Below, one piece after another: positions 55,949 through 63,060 of a stretch of 64,000 nt of DNA. Numbering within the stretch: the first letter of the stretch is position 1; each line of letters starts with the position of its first letter. Location of the stretch: assembly GCF_004122105.1 (NCBI RefSeq), contig NZ_SBKN01000007.1:1-64000 (forward strand). Direction: 5' to 3'. Under the pieces are notes generated by a model that saw nothing but the letters and a program-made list of their open reading frames with translations, was not told the origin of the DNA and ran no database searches. The DNA comes from Flavobacterium stagni (GTDB lineage: Bacteria; Bacteroidota; Bacteroidia; Flavobacteriales; Flavobacteriaceae). The translations under genes and the position numbers were made by a program.

Positions 55949-56506
55949 ATGTATAGGCTACTTCTTTTAGGGATGATTTTGAGCGGGGGCTCCTTGTGGA
56001 GTCAAGCGGCTACGGAGTCTGTGAAAACCAGTGGACAAAAAAGTTTACAGCAGGTTTTTACAGCGCCTGTTTTTGCCGCCTATCAAGAAAATTCGGATCT
56101 TAAAATTCAGGAGTTGTTTTTTTACTTGCAGCAATTGTCTCAAACCTCGCTAGAAGCGTCCCTTCGCAACGAAATGGAAATCGCTTGTTTGGCTTTGTTT
56201 GTGAGTGATTCCACACTTGTGGTTGATGTTACTTCAACTACGCCTACTTTGATTCCCATAAAAACCTTACTTCAAAAATTGGCACAAACGGCACCTTTGC
56301 AACTCACGGTTTCCGAACGGGTGAACTACAATACGGTGACCTACCAAAGTTGGAAAAATGGTTACACTGTTCGTTGTATTCAAAATGAAGCGACACGGGA
56401 TTATACGGTTGCTCAAATTGTTTTTTTCCAATTGCAACCCCAACAGTTTGGGTCGCATGAACAACAAACCTATCAATACCGTTTGGGCAATATGGAATTA
56501 CGGTAA
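55949..56506 (+). CDS. Secreted hypothetical protein
   Basis: A 185-residue protein with a signal peptide (LLLLGMILSGGSLWSQ). The mature part is an alpha/beta mix ending with paired strands (TVRCIQNEATRDYTVAQIVF). No family is recognised. It starts 2 nt after the upstream membrane-protein gene, so the two are one operon. Its last 9 nt overlap the convergent AlkD gene. Confidence 0.6.
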   Translation: MYRLLLLGMILSGGSLWSQAATESVKTSGQKSLQQVFTAPVFAAYQENSDLKIQELFFYLQQLSQTSLEASLRNEMEIACLALFVSDSTLVVDVTSTTPTLIPIKTLLQKLAQTAPLQLTVSERVNYNTVTYQSWKNGYTVRCIQNEATRDYTVAQIVFFQLQPQQFGSHEQQTYQYRLGNMELR

Positions 56507-57166
56507 GTTACGTAAGGCTTCCCGTTTGCTCAAGGGTTTTAAATCGGTATTTTCTACAAAGGTTCGCACCCCTTCGGGATTAAACCGACTGTAATCGCGG
56601 AGTGCCCACCCGATGGCTTTTTGGATAAAAAATTCTTTGGAATCTTTGTGTTTGTAACATTCGGCTTTGAGTAAATCAAAATCGGTGTTGACTTTGTAAC
56701 TCAATTGAAAAATAATGGCGCTGCGGTTAAGCCATAAATTATCCGACGCAGAAAAGCGTTCGATTACTGTCGGAATTTCCTCGGGAAAGGCTTGTAAATA
56801 GCCACCTAAAAGGTATTTGGCTACAACGTCAACAGTATCCCACCAGGATTGATTGATTAAGAAAAATTCGATAAGATGGATATCTTCTTTTCGGTATTTT
56901 TTTTTGATGGCTTTGATCAATACTTCCATGCCGCAATAGTGGAATTCCCGGTAAGGCATTTCGAAAAGCAGTTGGGCTATTGATCTAAAATCCAATTTTA
57001 TTTCCGGTTCATGTTTTTTATACCATTCGGTAAAAAGTCCGCGCCGACTGTCGGTTTTTAACCCTAAAAACTGGAAATTATTTTTCATATAATTTTCCAT
57101 GGCTTCCACTTGTTCGGGTTTGCGGTGTTGTCTAAAAAGTTCCTGTAATTCTTCGATTGCGGTCAT
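56498..57166 (-). CDS. DNA alkylation repair protein (AlkD-like HEAT-repeat glycosylase)
   Basis: A 222-residue helical protein of HEAT-like repeats. Typical motifs are RKPEQVEAMENYMKNNFQFLG, ESWWDTVD-type (here INQSWWDTVDVVAKY), SDNLWLNRSAIIFQL and the C-terminal FFIQKAIGWALRDYSRFNP. AlkD removes N3- and N7-alkylated purines without flipping the base. The catalytic aspartate of AlkD corresponds to the conserved WDTVD region, which is intact here. It starts right after the acpH stop (TAAATG), indicating translational coupling. Confidence 0.92.
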   Translation of the reverse strand: MTAIEELQELFRQHRKPEQVEAMENYMKNNFQFLGLKTDSRRGLFTEWYKKHEPEIKLDFRSIAQLLFEMPYREFHYCGMEVLIKAIKKKYRKEDIHLIEFFLINQSWWDTVDVVAKYLLGGYLQAFPEEIPTVIERFSASDNLWLNRSAIIFQLSYKVNTDFDLLKAECYKHKDSKEFFIQKAIGWALRDYSRFNPEGVRTFVENTDLKPLSKREALRNLP

Positions 57167-57763
57167 TTAGGAATGGGTATTGAGTTCGATTAATTTTTGC
57201 TGACAGCCCTCCTCTAATTCCTTAAAAAACTCGAAAAACTCATTTTCAAATTCGGAGTAATAGGTTTGGAGTTCGACCATCGCTTCGTGCATGCTCACCC
57301 GTTGTTGGGTTCGGCGGTCCATTTGAAATAGAATCTTTTCTAAACCGTCAAGACTGGCATAACTCACCAGCCAATTGCGGGCAATCATGAAGGGAACCAT
57401 GTGTTGGGCCCGTTCAGTGAGCCAACTGTGTTTTTCTTTGAGAAGGATATAGAATTCTTCCGCATAGCTTTCTAAGGGAGTTGCGTGGTATTTGCTCCAA
57501 TTTTTAGCCAGAAAATGATCGTAAAAAATATCCATGATGACGCCCGAATAGTGGCCGTATTTTTCGTGCAAGCGGTGTTTGCTTTGGCGGTAAATGGGAT
57601 GGGCATCGGTGAAACTATCAATGAAGCGGTGGAGTAATATGCCTTTTTGAATCGCTTCGGGATAACTTTTGTATTGCGATCCTCGCACACTATCGGCCAT
57701 AAAATTGCCAATTTTTAGCAATTCTTGGTCGCCCGAAAGGTAAATATGTGCTAGGAAATTCAT
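57167..57763 (-). CDS. acpH: Acyl carrier protein phosphodiesterase
   Basis: A 198-residue enzyme that removes the phosphopantetheine group from holo-ACP. The family signature is intact: MNFLAHIYLSGD start, IGNFMADSVRG, LHRFIDSFTDAHP and the metal-binding YGHYSGVIMDIFYDHFLA, an HD-like arrangement. The length agrees with the family. It forms an operon with the AlkD-like gene. Confidence 0.9.
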   Translation of the reverse strand: MNFLAHIYLSGDQELLKIGNFMADSVRGSQYKSYPEAIQKGILLHRFIDSFTDAHPIYRQSKHRLHEKYGHYSGVIMDIFYDHFLAKNWSKYHATPLESYAEEFYILLKEKHSWLTERAQHMVPFMIARNWLVSYASLDGLEKILFQMDRRTQQRVSMHEAMVELQTYYSEFENEFFEFFKELEEGCQQKLIELNTHS

Positions 57764-57849
57764 AAAAAAGGTTGCGGTTCTTGGGTAAAGATAGCAACTT
57801 TTTGAAAAGGTTATCCCAATCCTATGTTAAGGAAAGGGAGAAAAAACGA

Positions 57850-58785
57850 TTATCCTATCGCCAAATTCGAATTGGAATTGGGAGTCGTTTCTTCTTTTTT
57901 ATGTTGTAAAATAGTGGTTTTACGGAAATTTTGTAAGGACTCAGTGGCTTTGTTTTGGTGCAAGTACCCGTCTAAAATTTCCATGGCAAGTGCCCCTAAT
58001 TTTTTGTCTTGGTGAAAGCTTAAAAATTGCAATGTACGCGAGTCCACGGTTAATTGGTATTCTTTGGCTAATAACAAGCAAAATTTCACCAATTGCGGTT
58101 GGGAAGCAATTAACCACGTATTTAATTGTTCGTGAAGTAAATTAACTTTATCCGCATACAAACCAACTAAATGGTGTAATTCGGTATCGTTCAGTTGAAA
58201 AGGTAAATTTTTAATCGCTGAGGGTTGGAACTCATTTAATTGAATTAAAGCACTTAGCGATTCTAAGCGAGCATCACCCATTTGAAGTTGTGCCGCTTTT
58301 TCAATGAAAGGAAGCGCTGAACGGTTGTTAGCACGAATTGCCCATTGAATGGCTTGTCGTTGTTGCTCGGAATTCCCCGTAGCGATTTCACGATTTACAA
58401 AGGCATTGATTTCTAATTCTTGCAATAGAATTTCTAACTTTTCTCGATTGTTTGACAAGGCATACGGCGAAGCAGAAGAAAGAATTTTTGCGGTGAATTC
58501 ACGCAAACGCGGCATATTGTTTTGAAGCACTTTATTTTTAAAATACTCCAATTCAATTCGGGTTTCAATGGCATCCCATTCCCCGGAGAAAAAAGAGGAA
58601 AGAAACGAATTGATCACTTCTTCTTCATCAGGCGTATCAAGTACAATTTTGGGTTGTTGTGACTTTTGGAAAAGCGTGTAAACGATATAGACCACCGTAA
58701 TTCCGGCCACCACAGGCAACACCACGCTTCCTAAGGAAGTGGCGGTTATTTGTTGCAATAGCGCAAAGAAATTAAATGCGATCAT
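57850..58785 (-). CDS. Membrane-anchored HEAT-repeat-like protein
   Basis: A 311-residue protein with one transmembrane helix near the N-terminus (VVLPVVAGITVVYIVYTLF, after GS) and a long cytoplasmic or periplasmic helical part whose repeats (EKLEILLQELEINAFVNRE, ALPFIEKAAQLQMGDARLES, LLHEQLNTWLIASQPQLVKF) look like HEAT-type pairs. The C-terminus is basic and low in structure. Its promoter carries the same 28-bp motif as the response-regulator gene upstream, so it is regulated with that system. I do not know its function; scaffolding in the exopolysaccharide system is a guess. Confidence 0.65.
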   Translation of the reverse strand: MIAFNFFALLQQITATSLGSVVLPVVAGITVVYIVYTLFQKSQQPKIVLDTPDEEEVINSFLSSFFSGEWDAIETRIELEYFKNKVLQNNMPRLREFTAKILSSASPYALSNNREKLEILLQELEINAFVNREIATGNSEQQRQAIQWAIRANNRSALPFIEKAAQLQMGDARLESLSALIQLNEFQPSAIKNLPFQLNDTELHHLVGLYADKVNLLHEQLNTWLIASQPQLVKFCLLLAKEYQLTVDSRTLQFLSFHQDKKLGALAMEILDGYLHQNKATESLQNFRKTTILQHKKEETTPNSNSNLAIG

Positions 58786-58820
58786 TAGTACTGTATTTAC
58801 CTTTTATAATTTGCGAAATG

Positions 58821-58882
58821 CAAAGTAAACGGGTTCATTTCAATTTGAAAAAATAAATCGGTATACGGGTAAAAAACTCGAT
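58821..58882 (-). promoter_or_regulatory. Motif-bearing promoter A (HEAT gene)
   Basis: ATCGAGTTTTTT at the upstream end, ACCGATTT at motif positions 21-28, and the -7 box TTACTTTG ending exactly at position 62. No good -33 TTG is present at the normal distance. The leader to the HEAT gene ATG is about 29 nt. Confidence 0.7.
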
Positions 58883-58967
58883 ATAACTACTTTGTAAAAC
58901 GAATTTAAAAGGGGTATTCTTGTGAATTTACGTAAAATCTTACGAACAGGTTTTCAACAACACCATT

Positions 58968-59357
58968 TTAGTGAAGTGGAATGTAGGCGAGTGACTGACT
59001 AATGGCGTTAAACAATTCAGGCTTAAAAATTAACCAGCTTAGTGATGCAATACAACTTAAGGTCAGGAAAATCCATATTCCTTTGTGTATGGGCAAACTA
59101 TTTTCTTGGGTTTGGAATAACAGACGGGTCGTATACTTGGTTAAAAAAACAATGGAAAGGGCAATAGTTAAAGTCAGAATTATAAGTCCGATAAAACGGT
59201 AATTGGCACTCCAATGATGTTGTGTAGCCCATTGATTGAGCCACTGAACAGGGCCATTGGTTAACGAGATAATGGTAATGGGAAACAACCAACACAAGCC
59301 TACAAATAAATAGGTCTGGTAGTTACTTCGATTAATGCTAATCATTGGTGTTTGCAT
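58968..59357 (-). CDS. Truncated paralogue of the phosphatase-domain membrane protein (membrane part only)
   Basis: A 129-residue protein with three transmembrane helices. It aligns with the N-terminal 120 residues of the 374-residue phosphatase-type protein (60286-61410): YTGLCLVFPMGLLSLTVGP against FVGLCWLFPITIISLTNGP, and FQPEVLTAI against FKPELFNAI. The phosphatase domains are absent. It lies 1 nt after the response-regulator gene, exactly as the full-length protein follows its own regulator, so both regulator-membrane pairs arose by duplication. Confidence 0.8.
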   Translation of the reverse strand: MQTPMISINRSNYQTYLFVGLCWLFPITIISLTNGPVQWLNQWATQHHWSANYRFIGLIILTLTIALSIVFLTKYTTRLLFQTQENSLPIHKGIWIFLTLSCIASLSWLIFKPELFNAISQSLAYIPLH

Positions 59358-59358
59358 A

Positions 59359-59730
59359 TTAAACGGCTTCTAATAAAAATGCTGAACGAAGTTTGTCTAA
59401 AACATCTTCTGGATTAAATGGTTTTGAAAGTACTTCATCGGCTCCTTGTTCAATCGCTTGCTCCACAGTAACTGACTCATTTCCTAAGGCTGATACCACA
59501 AAAACAGGTCGGTTAGGATTCAATTTTTTGCTCAAAGAAACAATCTCAATTCCGGAACGATACGGTAACATCACATCGGTAATCACAGCATCAGGATTGA
59601 AGGAACGTAATTTTTCCATACCTTCTTTACCTTCAATAGCGAAATCAGTTTGATAGCCTTCGCGATTTAACAAAAACTGTAAAATCGTTTTGATCATTTT
59701 ATCGTCCTCGATAATTAATACTTTCTTCAT
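59359..59730 (-). CDS. Single-domain response regulator (second copy)
   Basis: A 123-residue CheY-like receiver without an output domain. The phosphoacceptor is Asp52 in AVITDVMLP, the acidic pair IEDD is at residues 7-10, and the switch lysine is in VLSKPFNPED. It is close in sequence to the receiver at 61413-61778. No histidine kinase is in the window. It is driven by motif-bearing promoter C and is followed at 1 nt by the truncated membrane protein. Confidence 0.93.
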   Translation of the reverse strand: MKKVLIIEDDKMIKTILQFLLNREGYQTDFAIEGKEGMEKLRSFNPDAVITDVMLPYRSGIEIVSLSKKLNPNRPVFVVSALGNESVTVEQAIEQGADEVLSKPFNPEDVLDKLRSAFLLEAV

Positions 59731-59785
59731 AGAATTTAGTGTAAGCCAACCGAAGTTGTGGTTATAAATTGGGGATTAACAAGTA

Positions 59786-59847
59786 CAAAATTATTAGGCA
59801 TCAGCTTGTTATTCAAATAAAATCGCTCTGTGCACTAAAAACTCGAT
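59786..59847 (-). promoter_or_regulatory. Motif-bearing promoter C (response regulator)
   Basis: ATCGAGTTTTT at the upstream end, AGCGATTT at motif positions 21-28, TTTG at 31-34, then the -7 box TAATTTTG ending at position 62. The TTTG to TAATTTTG spacing of 20 fits the flavobacterial consensus. The leader is about 50 nt. Confidence 0.8.
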
Positions 59848-59951
59848 TAACGTTTCATTTTGTGAAATTCAATGTAAATGGGCGGTAAAATAGGTTGTTG
59901 ACCGATAAATTAAAATAAGTTAGATGGCTTATAATCAGTGGTTTTTATAAG

Positions 59952-59984
59952 AAAAAAGCCAATTTCTGTAAAGAAATTGGCTTT
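59952..59984 (-). terminator. Terminator of the candidate small RNA
   Basis: A perfect 13-bp stem AAAGCCAATTTCT/AGAAATTGGCTTT with a GTAA loop and a run of T on the minus strand. No ORF ends here. Confidence 0.93.
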
Positions 59985-60072
59985 CGAAAGTAATTATAGT
60001 TTGTTTTTGAGATTTCACATCTAGCGGACTCCTTTTTCACTAGTTAAGTAAAAGGATTGATGTCCTTAATTC
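59952..60072 (-). ncRNA. Candidate small regulatory RNA between two response-regulator modules
   Basis: Promoter B starts this transcript and the terminator above ends it, giving about 120 nt. No ORF is present on either strand (the only ATG is followed at once by TGA). The predicted RNA has a short 5' hairpin (GGACATCAATCC), an unpaired middle with AAAAAGGAGTCC, and the strong 3' terminator hairpin, the usual plan of a trans-acting sRNA. The promoter shares its upstream motif with the two protein-coding units beside it. Existence and function are inferred. Confidence 0.55.
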
Positions 60073-60077
60073 GAAAT

Positions 60078-60139
60078 CAAAAATACAAGGCTAAAATGGG
60101 TTAACCGCATAAAATCGGTATACGGATAAAAAACTCGAT
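60078..60139 (-). promoter_or_regulatory. Motif-bearing promoter B (no ORF downstream)
   Basis: ATCGAGTTTTTT, ACCGATTT at motif positions 21-28, and the -7 box TATTTTTG ending exactly at position 62. It lies after the terminator of the phosphatase-domain gene, so it begins a separate transcript. Confidence 0.75.
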
Positions 60140-60199
60140 GAATGAAAAAAGAGCAATTTTTCGTGTTTTTCATCGGTTAAAATGGTGATTTTAACCCAT

Positions 60200-60255
60200 A
60201 AAAAAACCGAACAGCTACCCACTACTACGCTTAAAAGTAGTTGGCAGTGTTCGGT
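60200..60255 (-). terminator. Terminator of the glycosyltransferase-YaiO-regulator operon
   Basis: An 8-bp outer stem ACCGAACA/TGTTCGGT with an inner ACTACT/AGTAGT stem and a T run on the minus strand, 31 nt after the stop of the phosphatase-domain gene. Confidence 0.88.
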
Positions 60256-60285
60256 CCTCACAAAAACCTATCTTTAATATTGTAT

Positions 60286-61410
60286 TTAGGGAGTCCTATC
60301 TTTACTGTACAATTCTTTAAAGCGCTTGGCTGTTGAATTGTCTGAGAAAAAGGCGTGAATCACTATGGGTTTACGGTAAGTTTTAATCACTTTTATTTTT
60401 TCTAATATCTCCGCATCCGTCATTTTTTTAGTTACTGGATGATTAGCATAAAACTGATTGTATCTTGTCATTAATGTTTGTTCGGTTTCTAATATTTTGG
60501 CATCACCTTCTTCTTCGGGATTGAGCAGCGAAACCACACTGTTGATTTTTCCATTAAGTATATACGCAAGCATTTCTTCATCGGTTGGGCAAGGCGTTAG
60601 ATAGACCTCATTTTCCAAGGTAAAAATGGGGCCGCGTTCAAATTGTTTTTTCAAGTCAATGCGGCGTTCTGAATTGGCTACACCTTTTACCGTATGCCCA
60701 GTTTCTTTGCGAATAAGGTTTTTGAATACATTGGCGCGGTCTTTACCCAGATAACAATGTACATAGTATTTGCCTTTCAGTTCGCGTGCCATTTTGCGAA
60801 TGGCAACCACCGACGAATCGTTTTTGGATATCCAAGGCAACATCGGCACAGAAATCAATTTTATTCCAGATTTTTCTGCGTTGATTTTTTCTTTATCCAT
60901 TAAAATAGGTTCGGCGGGCACAACCATAGGATGTAATAAAGATATTACGCCATCGTACTTTTCTGCTTTGAGTTGGGCCAATTTCGCTTCATCAGGATAG
61001 GGACCAAAATGGTATTCTGCCGTTTCACTGCGATCTACGGAGTTGTTCACATTGATTGCCGTCAATACTTCGGGCTGAAAACTAAATATGTAAACCGAAC
61101 AAAGTAATCCAATACTAAGCAATCCCCAAACAATGCGTTTTTGTTTTCGGTTGTAATTGAATTTATTATCCAAATATTGGGTAACTTTTATAGTAGCCCA
61201 CAAAACAACAACCAAGAAGAAGACTATGGCTACCTTTTGTAACGTACTTTGGGTCTCATCCGACCATTTGTATAGTGCTGCCAATTGGGCTACCCAGCGG
61301 TTTGGCCCAACCGTTAAGCTCAACAATCCCATTGGGAAAACCAAACACAAACCCGTGTATAGAAAGGTGAGTGTGTTGCTGACCGTGATTTTGGTGAGGA
61401 AATTGTCCAT
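60286..61410 (-). CDS. Membrane-anchored tandem cysteine-phosphatase-like protein, second domain degenerate
   Basis: A 374-residue protein. Three transmembrane helices occupy the first 115 residues. From about residue 132 comes a protein tyrosine/dual-specificity phosphatase-like domain with the P-loop VHCYLGKDRAN: His218, Cys219, five residues, Arg225, a complete HCX5R. A second related domain (from about residue 258) has SVVSLLNP in place of GVISLLHP, and IHAFFSDNS where HCX5R should be, so Cys and Arg are both lost. The first domain may remove phosphate from a protein, lipid or sugar; the second probably binds or regulates. It begins 2 nt after the response-regulator gene. Confidence 0.82.
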   Translation of the reverse strand: MDNFLTKITVSNTLTFLYTGLCLVFPMGLLSLTVGPNRWVAQLAALYKWSDETQSTLQKVAIVFFLVVVLWATIKVTQYLDNKFNYNRKQKRIVWGLLSIGLLCSVYIFSFQPEVLTAINVNNSVDRSETAEYHFGPYPDEAKLAQLKAEKYDGVISLLHPMVVPAEPILMDKEKINAEKSGIKLISVPMLPWISKNDSSVVAIRKMARELKGKYYVHCYLGKDRANVFKNLIRKETGHTVKGVANSERRIDLKKQFERGPIFTLENEVYLTPCPTDEEMLAYILNGKINSVVSLLNPEEEGDAKILETEQTLMTRYNQFYANHPVTKKMTDAEILEKIKVIKTYRKPIVIHAFFSDNSTAKRFKELYSKDRTP

Positions 61411-61412
61411 GA

Positions 61413-61778
61413 TTATGCCAATTGTAAAATGGTTTTTAACTTCTGTGTCAGTTCGCCCGGATTAAACGGTTTGGCCAAAATGTCGTTTGCGCCGTGTTTA
61501 AAGGCATCTTGTACGGTTGAGTCCTCTTTCCCTAATGCGGAAATTACAATTACCGGAACATCCGGGTTTAATTGCTTTGAAGCTTGTATGATTTCGATAC
61601 CCGATTTGTAGGGTAACATTACATCTGTGATCACAATATCGGGGGCAAAAGTGGATAACTTTTCAATTCCAGTTAAGCCATCAAATGCAAATTCGGTGAC
61701 AAATCCTTCTTTTTTCAAAATGAATTCAATGATTCCTTTGATAATTTTGTCGTCTTCAATGATCAATACTTTTTTCAT
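61413..61778 (-). CDS. Single-domain response regulator
   Basis: A 121-residue CheY-like receiver: acidic residues in LIIEDDKIIKG, phosphoacceptor Asp52 in IVITDVMLP, switch Thr/Ser in VISALG and lysine in ILAKPFNPGE. It has no output domain, so it must act by protein contact. The start is the ATG giving MKKVLIIEDD; an upstream frame would add 43 residues of non-native character. It lies 37 nt after the YaiO gene and 2 nt before the phosphatase-type gene. Confidence 0.94.
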   Translation of the reverse strand: MKKVLIIEDDKIIKGIIEFILKKEGFVTEFAFDGLTGIEKLSTFAPDIVITDVMLPYKSGIEIIQASKQLNPDVPVIVISALGKEDSTVQDAFKHGANDILAKPFNPGELTQKLKTILQLA

Positions 61779-61815
61779 AATGTTAGTTTTTTGTGAGTGA
61801 GTGTGAATGATTGTA

Positions 61816-63060
61816 TTAGAGTTGGTACTGAACTTGTACCGATAGGTTGTATTCGTTTTGAAATTTGTTTTTAAAATATTCTTGTCGGTTGAATGACGTA
61901 TTGGCACTTACAATCCATTGTTTGAAGAATACTTTGCTGTACGATAAGCCCGCTTTGTACGATTTTAGCGTTGCCCGTTGTGCAAATTGAGGCAATACTT
62001 CTCGTTCATCAGGGGATGTTCCGTAGCCGAGGTTGGCACCCCAAAAATTAAAACGGTTGTCGCCATAATAGCGGTAACTCAGGTTAAATGAGGGATACGG
62101 TTTTTGATTCCATCGAAAAAAGGTGCGAAGGTTCAAGAATCCGTTGCCAATGTATTTGCTCATTCCGAGTATGCCCGAGTAACTTTCGTTGTTGGTCGAC
62201 TTATTGTAGCGCATCCCAAGTTCGCTTTCCCAGCCACCTTTCCAGTTGATGTATCCGGAATAACTCAAACGGAGTTTCGGAAAAAAGTTTTCATTTCCAG
62301 TCCCCACATTGAAATAGGAATAACTAAAGGGTAACATTCGCACATAGGCATCGAGTTCATATAGCGATCCCGAACTTTTGGTCTGACCATACGAAACACG
62401 GTTGGCATAACTGTAGCGGCCAATCAAACTGAAGCCTGGGCGTTGACGGATATAACTTACACTGCTGTAATTCCAGGGTCCGACACCCGCACGATTGAAC
62501 CCAGTGTAATTGTAAGCCACACTGAGGCGATCCGACTTGGATACTAATTTAAAAGCTAAAACTTGTGATTTTAGTCGTTCGTCATCAGGGTATTGCTTAC
62601 TCAATTGTTCTAGATACGCTAAGGTTTTGGCATCATCACCTTGTAATTCGAGGTAGCGCACATTCAATTTTTCCAATTCTTTATCCTTTGGATGCAGTTG
62701 CAAACCTTTACGAATTGTCGCACCCGCACAAGCCGTATCTTTTTGCTCCAAACACAATTGGGTTTTGTATAAAAACGCTTCTTTGTAGCGCGGATTTTTC
62801 TCAGCCACATAGTTGAAATAATAGGCGGCACTGTCTTTTTGGTTTAAAAAACGGTGAATACGACCCAAGGCAATGTGGTAGTCCAAATAGTTGGGCGACA
62901 ATTTTTTTCCTAAACGGGCCATTTCAAGGGCTTTCGTATAGTTTTTTTCTACGTTGATGGTTTGGTTGGTTGCGGTCAACAGACTATCAACATTGATTTT
63001 CTTTTGGGCAGCAACGCCAATAGCGCAGCTTATGAATACGAGTGTGATATATTTTTTCAT
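61816..63060 (-). CDS. YaiO-like outer-membrane beta-barrel protein with TPR N-terminal half
   Basis: A 414-residue exported protein with a signal peptide (LVFISCAIGVAAQ). The first half holds TPR helices (YTKALEMARLGKKLSPNYL, RHRFLNQKDSAAYYF-type and AYLEQLSKQYPDDERL). The second half is strands that alternate in hydrophobicity and end in aromatic residues, with the C-terminal SVQVQYQL, as in YaiO-type barrels. It starts 4 nt inside the end of the glycosyltransferase gene (ATGA). By analogy with polysaccharide export barrels it probably guides the glycan made by the glycosyltransferase across the outer membrane. Confidence 0.85.
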   Translation of the reverse strand: MKKYITLVFISCAIGVAAQKKINVDSLLTATNQTINVEKNYTKALEMARLGKKLSPNYLDYHIALGRIHRFLNQKDSAAYYFNYVAEKNPRYKEAFLYKTQLCLEQKDTACAGATIRKGLQLHPKDKELEKLNVRYLELQGDDAKTLAYLEQLSKQYPDDERLKSQVLAFKLVSKSDRLSVAYNYTGFNRAGVGPWNYSSVSYIRQRPGFSLIGRYSYANRVSYGQTKSSGSLYELDAYVRMLPFSYSYFNVGTGNENFFPKLRLSYSGYINWKGGWESELGMRYNKSTNNESYSGILGMSKYIGNGFLNLRTFFRWNQKPYPSFNLSYRYYGDNRFNFWGANLGYGTSPDEREVLPQFAQRATLKSYKAGLSYSKVFFKQWIVSANTSFNRQEYFKNKFQNEYNLSVQVQYQL

